Shown: piece by piece, positions 33,201 to 45,200 of the stretch
How positions within the stretch are numbered: position 1 is the first letter of the stretch
Layout of the letters: each line of letters opens with the position of its first letter
Assembly (NCBI RefSeq): GCF_932526225.1
Contig: NC_064043.1
Span: forward strand, 2,129,501-2,193,500
Direction of reading: 5' to 3'
Source of the DNA: Nematostella vectensis
Lineage: Eukaryota > Cnidaria > Anthozoa > Actiniaria > Edwardsiidae
DNA: 64,000 nucleotides
Position numbers and translations under genes: made by a program
The notes under the pieces: generated by a model
What the model was told of the DNA's origin: nothing
Seen by the model: the letters and a program-made list of their open reading frames with translations, nothing else
Databases searched by the model: none

Positions 33201-36200
33201 TTCAGTACTGACTCAAGTGGGAATGAAGGATGAAGTCCTCCCTTTTTTTAGATTTGCTCTCGTAGAATTCTTGAAACCATTTTTTCGACTGAGAGCAATT
33301 GTTTTGTAACCTGGAATTTTCCTTCGATAGATGTCTTTAAGAAGACCCAAAGATTTGGTCGATTCATCGCCATCCTGCTTACATTTGGGTGTAGCTCTCT
33401 GCTTCATGTGAGTAAGAGGTTTATATTTTATGTAGACGATGAAATGTCTAACGTTGCCCTTTTTCGCTTCCAGGGTCTGAACTTCCAGCTAGCCGCTGTA
33501 CTGCTGTCCATTGGGGTCTATGCCTATATAGAACACGGTATTTTTACTTTTAAAGATCCTCTATCAGCCGCCATGTTGCCATCCTAGCAAAGACCAAGTG
33601 CGAGAATTCCATCGGCTGATGGAAGATTTTGAGTTATTGAATTCAGTATTGAATCGATTGAATTCGGTAAACAAAGTATAAATTTCTTTTTAATATTGTT
33701 ATTTCGAGATGTCCTCACATTTGTAATATAAACAACAACACACGTGTGGCTGACTGGGGATCGCTGTCTGACCTCTGGCGCGCAAAGCACGTGAGGGAAA
33801 CGTCGACGTTTTTTTTATTACAGAATGGAGAAGCGCCGTTAATTTCAAGACACATTTTTTCTGTCTCCCTGCCAAATGCCCTTTGACAAGTAATGCCGCA
33901 TTCACAGCATTGAACTCATTGTTGATATGAGTAGGCCCCTTTCCGGTTGTAAATCCACGACAGTCTTTTCAACTCTTTTATTCTCCTGTATTTGTTAGTT
34001 CTTCGAAGCAAGATGGCGGCCTTATTTAATGCATGTATCATGGCGAGAAACTGTCAACCCGGATGCGACCATCAATGGAAAAAGGTATTCTACAGTATTG
34101 GTGTGGTAGGTATGCTACAGTACACGGTGTGCTACAGTACTTGGTGTGTTACAGTACTTGGTGTGCTACAGTACTTGGTGTGTTACAGTACTTGGTGTGC
34201 TACAGTACTTGGTGTGTTACAGTACTTGGTGTGCTACAGTACTTGGTGTGTTACAGTACTTGGTGTGCTACAGTACTTGGTGTGCTACAGTACTTGGTGT
34301 GCTACAGTACTTGGTGTGCTACAGTACTTGGTGTGCTACAGTACACGGTGTGCTACAGTACTTGGTGTGCTACAGTACTTGGTGTGCTACAGTACTTGGT
34401 GTGCTACAGTACTTGGTGTGCTACAGTACTTGGTGTGTTACAGTACTTGGTGTGTTACAGTACTTGGTGTGCTACAGTACTTGGTGTGTTACAGTACTTG
34501 GTGTGTCACAGTACTTGGTGTGTTACAGTACTTGGTGTGTTACAGTACACGGTGTGCTGCAGTACTTGGTGTGCTGCAGTACTTGGTGTGTTACAGTACT
34601 TGGTGTGCTACAGTACTTGGTGTGCTACAGTACTTGGTGTGTCACTACTTGGTGTGTTACAGTACTTGGTGTGCTACAGTACTATGTGTGTTACAGTACT
34701 TGGTGTGTTACAGTACTTGGTGTGTTACAGTACTTGGTGTGCTACAGTACTTGGTGTGTTACAGTACTTGGTGTGCTACAGTACTTGGTGTGTTACAGTA
34801 CTTGGTGTGCTACAGTACTTGGTGTGCTACAGTATACGGTGTGTTACAGTACTTGGTGTGTTACAGTACTTGGTGTGCTACAGTACTTGGTGTGTTACAG
34901 TACTTGGTGTGCTACAGTACTTGGTGTGTTACAGTACTTGGTGTGTTACAGTACTTGGTGTGCTACAGTACTTGGTGTGTTACAGTACTTGGTGTGCTAC
35001 AGTACTTGGTGTGTTACAGTACTTGGTGTGTTACAGTACTTGGTGTGCTACAGTACTTGGTGTGCTACAGTACTTGGTGTGCTACAGTTCTTGGTGTGCT
35101 ACAGTACTTGGTGTGCTACAGTACTTGGTGTGCTACAGTTCTTGGTGTGCTACAGTACTTGGTGTGCTACAGTACTTGGTGTGTTACAGTACTTGGTGTG
35201 TTACAGTACTTGGTGTGTTACAGTACTTGGTGTGTTACAGTACTTGGTGTGCTACAGTACTTGGTGTGTTACAGTACTTGGTGTGTTAGTACACGGTGTG
35301 CTACAGTACTTGGTGTGTTACAGTACTTGGTGTGTTACAGTACTTGGTGTGTTACAGTACTTGGTGTGTTACAGTACTTGGTGTGCTACAGTACTTGGTG
35401 TGCTACAGTACTTGGTGTGCTACAGTACTTGGTGTGCTACAGTACTTGGTGTGTTACAGTACTTGGTGTGTTACAGTACTTGGTGTGTTACAGTACTTGG
35501 TGTGCTACAGTACTTGGTGTGTTACAGTACTTGGTGTGTTAGTACACGGTGTGCTACAGTACTTGGTGTGTTACAGTACACGGTGTGCTACAGTACTTGG
35601 TGTGCTACAGTACTTGGTGTGCTACAGTACTTGGTGTGCTACAGTACTTGGTGTGCTACAGTACTTGGTGTGCTATAGTACTTGGTGTGTTTCAGTACTT
35701 GGTGTGCTACAGTACTTGGTGTGTTACAGTACTTGGTGTGCTACAGTACACGGTGTGTTACAGTACTTGGTGTGTTACAGTACTTGGTGTGTTACAGTAC
35801 ACGGTGTGTTACAGTACTTGGTGTGTTACAGTACTTGGTGTGTCACAGTACTTGGTGTGCTACAGTACTTGGTGTGCTACAGTACTTGGTGTGCTACTTG
35901 GTGTGTTACAGTACATGGTGTGTTACAGTACACGGTGTGTTACAGTACACGGTGTGCTACAGTACTTGGTGTGTTACAGTACTTGGTGTGTTACAGTACT
36001 TGTTGTGTTACAGTACACGGTGTGTCACAGTACTTGGTGTGTTACAGTACTTGGTGTGCTACAGTACTTGGTGTGTTACAGTACTTGGTGTGTTACAGTA
36101 CTTGTGTGTTACAGTAGACGGTGTGCTACAGCACTTGGTGTGTTACAGTACACGGTGTGCTACAGTACTTGGTGTGTTACAGTACTTGGTGTGTTACAGT

Positions 36201-39200
36201 ACTTGGTGTGTTACAGTACACGGTGTGCTACAGTACTTGGTGTGTTACAGTACTTGGTGTGTTACAGTACTGGTGTGCTACAGTACTTGGTGTGTTACAG
36301 TAGACGGTGTGCTACAGCACTTGGTGTGTTACAGTACTTGGTGTGTTACAGTACTTGGTGTGTTACAGTACTTGGTGTGTTACAGTACTTGGTGTGCTAC
36401 AGTACACGGTGTGTTACAGTACTTGGTGTGTCACAGTACTTGGTGTGCTACAGTACTTGGTGTGTTACAGTACTTGGTGTGCTACAGTACTTGGTGTGCT
36501 ACAGTACTTGGTGTGCTACAGTACTTGGTGTGCTACAGTACACGGTGTGCTACAGTACTTGGTGTGTTACAGTACACGGTGTGCTACACTGTACTTGTGT
36601 GTTACAGTAGACGGTGTGCTACAGCACTTGGTGTGTTACAGTACACGGTGTGCTACAGTACTTGGTGTGTTACAGTACTTGGTGTGTTACAGTACTTGGT
36701 GTGTTACAGTACACGGTGTGCTACAGTACTTGGTGTGTTACAGTACTTGGTGTGTTACAGTACTGGTGTGCTACAGTACTTGGTGTGTTACAGTAGACGG
36801 TGTGCTACAGCACTTGGTGTGTTACAGTACTTGGTGTGTTACAGTACTTGGTGTGTTACAGTACTTGGTGTGTTACAGTACTTGGTGTGCTACAGTACAC
36901 GGTGTGTTACAGTACTTGGTGTGTCACAGTACTTGGTGTGCTACAGTACTTGGTGTGTTACAGTACTTGGTGTGTTACAGTACTTGGTGTGTTACAGTAC
37001 TTGGTGTGCTACAGTACACGGTGTGTTACAGTACTTGGGTGTCACAGTACTTGGTGTGCTACAGTACTTGGTGTGTTACAGTACTTGGTGTGCTACAGTA
37101 CTTGGTGTGCTACAGTACTTGGTGTGCTACAGTACTTGGTGTGCTACAGTACACGGTGTGTTACAGTACTTGGTGTGTTACAGTACTTGGTGTGTTACAG
37201 TACTTGGTGTGTTTCAGTACTTGGTGTGTTACAGTACTTGGTGTGTTACAGTACTTTGTGTGCTACAGTACTTGGTGTGTTACAGTATACGGTGTGTTAC
37301 AGTACACGGTGTGCTACAGTACTTGGTGTGTTACAGTATACGGTGTGCTACAGTACTTGGTGTGTTACAGTACTTGGTGTGCTACAGTACTTGGTGTGTT
37401 ACAGTACTTGGTGTGTTACAGTACTTGGTGTGCTGCAGTACTTGGTGTGTTACAGTTCTTGGTGTGTTACAGTACTTGGTGTGCTACAGTACTTGGTGTG
37501 TTACAGTACTTGGTGTGTCACAGTACTTGGTGTGTTACAGTACTTGGTGTGCTACAGTACTTGGTGTGTTACAGTACTTGGTGTGCTGCAGTTCTTGGTG
37601 TGTTACAGTACTTGGTGTGCTGCAGTACCTGGTGTGCTACAGTACTTGGTGTGTTATAGTACTTGGTGTGTTACAGTATACGGTGTGCTACAGTACTTGG
37701 TGTGTTACAGTACTTGGTGTGTTACAGTACTTGGTGTGCTACAGAACTTGGTGTGCTACAGTACTTGGTGTGTTACAGTACTTGGTGTGCTGCAGTACTT
37801 GGTGTGTTACAGTACTTGGTGTGCTGCAGTACCTGGTGTGCTACAGTACTTGGTGTGCTACAGTACTTGGTGTGTTACAGTATACGGTGTGCTACAGTAC
37901 TTGGTGTGTTACAGTACTTGGTGTGCTACAGTACTTGGTGTGCTACAGTTCTTGGTGTGCTGCAGTACTTGGTGTGTTACAGTACTTGGTGTGCTGCAGT
38001 ACTTGGTGTGCTACAGTACACGGTGTGCTACAGTACTTGGTGTGTTACAGTACTTGGTGTGTTACAGTACTGGTGTGTTACAGTACTTGGTGTGTTACAG
38101 TACTTGGTGTGTTACAGTACTTGGTGTGCTACAGTACACGGTGTGCTACAGTACACGGTGTGTTACAGTACTTGGTGTGTTACAGTACTTGGTGTGTTAC
38201 AGTACTTGGTGTGCTACAGTACACGGTGTGCTACAGTACACGGTGTGCTACAGTACTTGGTGTGTTACAGTACTTGGTGTGCTACAGTACTTGGTGTGCT
38301 ACAGTACTTGGTGTGATACAGTACTTGGTGTGCTACAGTACTTGGTGTGTTACAGTACTTGGTGTGTTACAGTACTTGGTGTGTTACAGTACTTGGTGTG
38401 TTACAGTACTTGGTGTGCTACAGTACTTGGTGTGCTACAGTACTTGGTGTGCTACAGTACACGGTGTGCTACAGTACTTGGTGTGTTACAGTACTTGGTG
38501 TGCTACAGTACTTGGTGTGCTACAGTACTTGGTGTGCTACAGTACTTGGTGTGTTACAGTACTTGGTGTGTTACAGTACTTGGTGTGTTACAGTACTTGG
38601 TGTGTTACAGTACTTGGTGTGTTACAGTACTTGGTGTGCTACAGTTCTTGGTGTGCTACAGTACTTGGTGTGATACAGTACTTGGTGTGTTACAGTACTT
38701 GGTGTGTTACAGTACTTGGTGTGTTACAGTACTTGGTGTGCTACAGTACTTGGTGTGTTACAGTAGACGGTGTGCTACAGCACTTGGTGTGCTACAGTAC
38801 TTGGTGTGCTACAGTACTTGGTGTGTTACAGTACTTGGTGTGTTACAGTACTTGGTGTGTTACAGTACTTGGTGTGCTACAGTACTTGGTGTGTTACAGT
38901 ACTTGGTGTGCTACAGTACTTGGTGTGTTACAGTAGACGGTGTGCTACAGCACTTGGTGTGCTACAGTACTTGGTGTGTTACAGTACTTGGTGTGTTACA
39001 GTACTTGGTGTGCTACAGTACTTGGTGTGTTACAGTACTTGGTGTGCTACAGTACTTGGTGTGTTACAGTACTTGGTGTGTTACAGTAGACGGTGTGCTA
39101 CAGCACTTGGTGTGCTACAGTACTTGGTGTGTTACAGTACTTGGTGTGTTACAGTACTTGGTGTGCTACAGTACTTGGTGTGCTGCAGTACTTGGTGTGC

Positions 39201-42200
39201 TACAGTACACGGTGTGTTACAGTACTTGGTGTGTTACAGCACTTGGTGTGCTACAGTACCTGGTGTGCTACAGTACTTGGTGTGCTACAGTACTTGGTGT
39301 GTTACAGTACTTGGTGTGTTACAGTACTTGGTGTGTTACAGTACTTGGTGTGTTACAGTACTTGGTGTGTTACAGTACTTGGTGTGTTACAGTACACGGT
39401 GTGCTACAGTACTTGGTGTGCTACAGCACTTGGTGTGCTACAGTACTTGGTGTGTTACAGTACTTGGTGTGTTACAGTACTTGGTGTGCTACAGTACTTG
39501 GTGTGTTACAGTACTTGGTGTGTTACAGTACTTGTGTGTTACAGTAGACGGTGTGTTACAGTACTTGGTGTGCTACAGTACTTGGTGTGTTACAGTACAC
39601 GGTGTGCTACAGTACTTGGTGTGCTACAGTACTTGGTGTGCTACAGTACTTGGTGTGCTACAGTACTTGGTGTGCTACAGTACTTGGTGTGCTACTTGGT
39701 GTGTTACAGTACTTGGTGTGCTACAGTACTTGGTGTGCTACTTGGTGTGTTACAGTAGACGGTGTGTTACAGTACTTGGTGTGTTTCAGTACTTGGTGTG
39801 CTACAGTACTTGGTGTGTTACAGTACTTGGTGTGCTACAGTACACAGTGTGTTACAGTACTTGGTGTGTCACAGTACTTGGTGTGCTACAGTACTTGGTG
39901 TGCTACAGTACTTGGTGTGCTACTTGGTGTGTTACAGTACACGGTGTGTTACAGTACACGGTGTGTTACAGTACACGGTGTGCTACAGTACTTGGTGTGT
40001 TACAGTACTTGGTGTGCTACAGTACTTGGTGTGCTATAGTACTTGGTGTGTTTCAGTACTTGGTGTGCTACAGTACTTGGTGTGTTACAGTAGACGGTGT
40101 GCTACAGCACTTGGTGTGCTACAGTACTTGGTGTGTTACAGTACTTGGTGTGTTACAGTACTTGGTGTGTTACAGTACTTGGTGTGCTACAGTACTTGGT
40201 GTGTTACAGTACTTGGTGTGCTACAGTACTTGGTGTGCTATAGTACTTGGTGTGTTTCAGTACTTGGTGTGCTACAGTACTTGGTGTGTTACAGTAGACG
40301 GTGTGCTACAGCACTTGGTGTGCTACAGTACTTGGTGTGTTACAGTACTTGGTGTGTTACAGTACTTGGTGTGTTACAGTACTTGGTGTGCTACAGTACT
40401 TGGTGTGCTACAGTACTTGGTGTGTTACAGTAGACGGTGTGCTACAGCACTTGGTGTGCTACAGTACTTGGTGTGTTACAGTACTTGGTGTGTTACAGTA
40501 GACGGTGTGCTACAGCACTTGGTGTGCTACAGTACTTGGTGTGTTACAGTACTTGGTGTGTTACAGTACTTGGTGTGTTACAGTACTTGGTGTGCTACAG
40601 TACTTGGTGTGCTACAGTACTTGGTGTGTTACAGTAGACGGTGTGCTACAGCACTTGGTGTGCTACAGTACTTGGTGTGTTACAGTACTTGGTGTGTTAC
40701 AGTACTTGGTGTGCTACAGTACTTGGTGTGTTACAGTACTTGGTGTGCTACAGTACTTGGTGTGCTGCAGTACTTGGTGTGCTGCAGTACCTGGTGTGCT
40801 ACAGTACTTGGTGTGCTACAGTACTTGGTGTGTTACAGTACTTGGTGTGTTACAGTACTTGGTGTGTTACAGTACTTGGTGTGTTACAGTACTTGGTGTG
40901 TTACAGTACTTGGTGTGTTACAGTACTTGGTGTGTTACAGTACTTGGTGTGTTACAGTACTTGGTGTGTTACAGTACTTGGTGTGCTACAGTACTTGGTG
41001 TGCTACAGTACACGGTGTGCTACAGTACTTGGTGTGTTACAGTACTTGTGTGTTACAGTAGACGGTGTGTTACAGTACTTGGTGTGTTACAGTACTTGGT
41101 GTGCTACAGTACTTGGTGTGTTACAGTACACGGTGTGCTACAGTACTTGGTGTGCTACAGTACTTGGTGTGCTACAGTACTTGGTGTGCTACAGTACTTG
41201 GTGTGTTACAGTACTTGGTGTGCTACAGTACACGGTGTGTTACAGTACTTGGTGTGTCACAGTACTTGGTGTGCTACAGTACTTGGTGTGCTACAGTACT
41301 TGGTGTGCTACTTGGTGTGTTACAGTACACGGTGTGTTACAGTACACGGTGTGTTACAGTACACGGTGTGCTACAGTACTTGGTGTGTTACAGTACTTGG
41401 TGTGCTACAGTACTTGGTGTGCTATAGTACTTGGTGTGTTTCAGTACTTGGTGTGCTACAGTACTTGGTGTGTTACAGTACTTGTTGTGTTACAGTACAC
41501 GGTGTGTCACAGTACTTGGTGTGTTACAGTACTTGGTGTGCTACAGTACTTGGTGTGTTACAGTACTTGGTGTGTTACAGTACTTGTGTGTTACAGTAGA
41601 CGGTGTGCTACAGCACTTGGTGTGTTACAGTACACGGTGTGCTACAGTACTTGGTGTGTTACAGTACTTGGTGTGTTACAGTACTTGGTGTGTTACAGTA
41701 CACGGTGTGCTACAGTACTTGGTGTGTTACAGTACTTGGTGTGTTACAGTACTGGTGTGCTACAGTACTTGGTGTGTTACAGTAGACGGTGTGCTACAGC
41801 ACTTGGTGTGTTACAGTACTTGGTGTGTTACAGTACTTGGTGTGTTACAGTACTTGGTGTGCTGCAGTACACGGTGTGCTACAGTACACGGTGTGCTACA
41901 GTACTTGGTGTGTTACAGTATACGGTGTGTTACAGTACACGGTGTGCTACAGTACTTGGTGTGTTACAGTATACGGTGTGCTACAGTACTTGGTGTGTTA
42001 CAGTACTTGGTGTGCTACAGTACTTGGTGTGCTACAGTACTTGGTGTGTTACAGTACTTGGTGTGCTGCAGTACTTGGTGTGTTACAGTACTTGGTGTGC
42101 TGCAGTACCTGGTGTGCTACAGTACTTGGTGTGTTATAGTACTTGGTGTGTTACAGTATACGGTGTGCTACAGTACTTGGTGTGTTACAGTACTTGGTGT

Positions 42201-45200
42201 GTTACAGTACTTGGTGTGCTACAGTACTTGGTGTGCTACAGTACTTGGTGTGTTACAGTACTTGGTGTGCTGCAGTACTTGGTGTGTTACAGTACTTGGT
42301 GTGCTGCAGTACCTGGTGTGCTACAGTACTTGGTGTGCTACAGTACTTGGTGTGTTACAGTATACGGTGTGCTACAGTACTTGGTGTGTTACAGTACTTG
42401 GTGTGCTACAGTACTTGGTGTGCTACAGTTCTTGGTGTGCTGCAGTACTTGGTGTGTTACAGTACTTGGTGTGCTGCAGTACTTGGTGTGCTACAGTACA
42501 CGGTGTGCTACAGTACTTGGTGTGTTACAGTACTTGGTGTGTTACAGTACTTGGTGTGCTACAGTACTTGGTGTGTTACAGTACTTGGTGTGTTACAGTA
42601 CTTGGTGTGTTACAGTACTTGGTGTGTTACAGTACTTGGTGTGCTACAGTACTTGGTGTGTTACAGTACTTGGTGTGTTACAGTACTTGGTGTGTTACAG
42701 TACTTGGTGTGTTACAGTACTTGGTGTGCTACAGTTCTTGGTGTGCTACAGTACTTGGTGTGATACAGTACTTGGTGTGCTACAGTACTTGGTGTGATAC
42801 AGTACTTGGTGTGTGTAATAAAAGGTGTTTACTTCAAACTTCGGTTGTTTTTTGTACAATAACGCTCTACAAAATCAAATCTACCGAGTGAAAAACTACA
42901 ACATAAGACAACGAGGAGCCCTATGCTCGGGGGGCCCATAAGATAAATAAGGGGCCACAGGGGGCCCAAAACAAATAATATTATAACATCTCCCTTCTCA
43001 ACAAAGTGTTAGGTTAAGTGTTCAATAAATGTTCTTAACAATGTTCAATAAGTCTTTGTGGTTTTTTGATAACCCTGCCAGATGCTGTGCTCATCGGTGT
43101 CGTCTCGTGTTGCCTCTCAGAAGACTTTGGTGGTGTAGGCGATGCTGTCACATCATTGCTTAACTGTGTGGGGTTGTTGGTACTTTCTGGTGGTAGTTGA
43201 GGAATGGCTGGTATAACAAAAGGACTTGTGCTCATCGATTGATCATTAGGTGTTGAAATGATTTGTCGTCGATTTCTCCTGAAGACACGCCCACGCTCAT
43301 CTCCTAATAAGTACGATCGGGGCAATACTTCTGCTTTCCTCCACTCAGCCTCCCGGTTTGGACGGATACGCACCTTATCTCCAACTTGTAAAGGAGGGAG
43401 ATCATGACTATGACTATCATAATACTTTTTTGAAACACTCTGACGATGTTTCAATGTCTTCACAACTTGATTTGGGTCAACAGGCTGAGGCAGTAGCAAA
43501 CGTCGATGAGTCGGTAGTTGGGTACGTGTTCTCCTACTCATTAGCAGCTGAGCTGGAGACACACCTAAGTCATCAAAGGGTGTATTCCTGTATTTGAGTA
43601 ATCCTTCAAAAGGATCTTTGTTGTCAGCAGCCGCTTTCTTTAAAATCCGTTTTGCGGTCTGAACTGCTTTCTCGGCAGCTCCATTTGATTGTGGATACTC
43701 TGGAGAGCTTGTGGTGTGACGGAAACCCCACTCATCTGCAAACTTTTTGAACTCATGTGAACTATTAAAAAGGTTTCTAGTGTTACTGTACTGGGAGCCA
43801 TTGTCGCTCAGAACTTCCACCGGGATCCCAAACCTTGCAAAAATCTTCTTTAAGTTATTGATAACACAATTAGCAGTGGTTTGGCGTAACAACTCAATCT
43901 CAAAGTACTTTGAATACAAATCGGTAACAAGCAAATAGGAATGTCCGGCATATTCAAAGATGTCAGTACTGATCACTTGCCAAGGCAATCCAGGAACCTC
44001 ACGTGGTAGTAGGGTCTCTCTTGGCTGTTGGTTTCGGAAGGCATTACATATGGAGCAGGAACTAATCTTGTCTTTGATCTGTGCAGTCATTGAGGGCCAG
44101 AAAACATATTCTCTTGCAAAACTGAGACTTTTGTTCTCACCCATGTGTGCGCCATGAATTTCTTCTAGCACCTCTGCCCTCAACGATCTCGGGACAATGA
44201 TTCTGTCTGCTTTGAATAACAAACCATCTTCTACGCTAAGTTCCTCTCTAAAACTCCAGTATTCTCTCGCTAGCTCATCAAGTTGATGTTTTTCTGCTGG
44301 CCAACCTTTAACGACATATTCCATGACCACTTGAGAGGTAACATCGCAGTTTGATGCTTCCTTGAATTTTTGCAAAGTGCTTGAATCTACACCAAGACTG
44401 TCAATTAAGTTGATTCCAATCATCTCTTCTGGTTCACTAACTGGTTTAGTGTCACTAACTGGGGCTCTGCTTAAGCAATCTGAGATGAATTGTTTCTTTC
44501 CTGGCACATAACGAACATCAAGGTCATACTTTGTCAGCTTTAACAACATCCTCTGCAATCTCGGTGGTGCTTCATTCAAGGGCTTTTTGAAGATGGCTTC
44601 TAGTGGTTTGTGGTCGGTTTCAACTACAACACGACGTCCATAAACATAAGTATGGAACTTTTCAGTTCCCCAGACAATTGCCAGAAGCTCTCGCTCGATG
44701 TTGGCATACCTTGTCTCAGCAGGTGATAGTGTTTTTGAGCCAAATGCTACAGGTCTTTCGTCCTGCAGAATCACAGCACCTAATCCCGTGCCACTTGCAT
44801 CAACATTAAGCACTGTCTCTTTGGTGTTGTCAAAATAGGCTAAAACTGGCGCTGAGGTAATGACTGCTTTGAGCTTGTCAAATGCATGCTGTTGAGGTGT
44901 CTCCCATACGAATGCGGTATCATTCCTTGTTAGCTGCGAGATAGGGCCCTGGAGATCAGCTTTATGTTCAATAAATTTATCCAGATAGTTTACAGTTCCT
45001 AGGAAACGTAGTATGCCATCTTTATCGGTCGGGGCAGGCATCTCGTTGATAGCTCTTACCTTTTCAGGATCAGGCTTTAAACCGTCTGCAGTAAATAGGT
45101 GTCCAACGTAGCTGACTTCAGGAACTCGAAGTTTGGCTTTACGTGGATTGAACTTTAGACCTATCTCACGGCTCCTCTTCAATACTGCAATCATCTTGTC

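Noticed and set aside
33992..42891. Very long plus-strand ORFs (up to 1084 aa) of repeated LQYLVCYSTWCVTVLGV type
   Set aside because: They are produced by a stop-poor 17-bp satellite open in all three frames, lie in a Porcupine intron and have no start or splice context.
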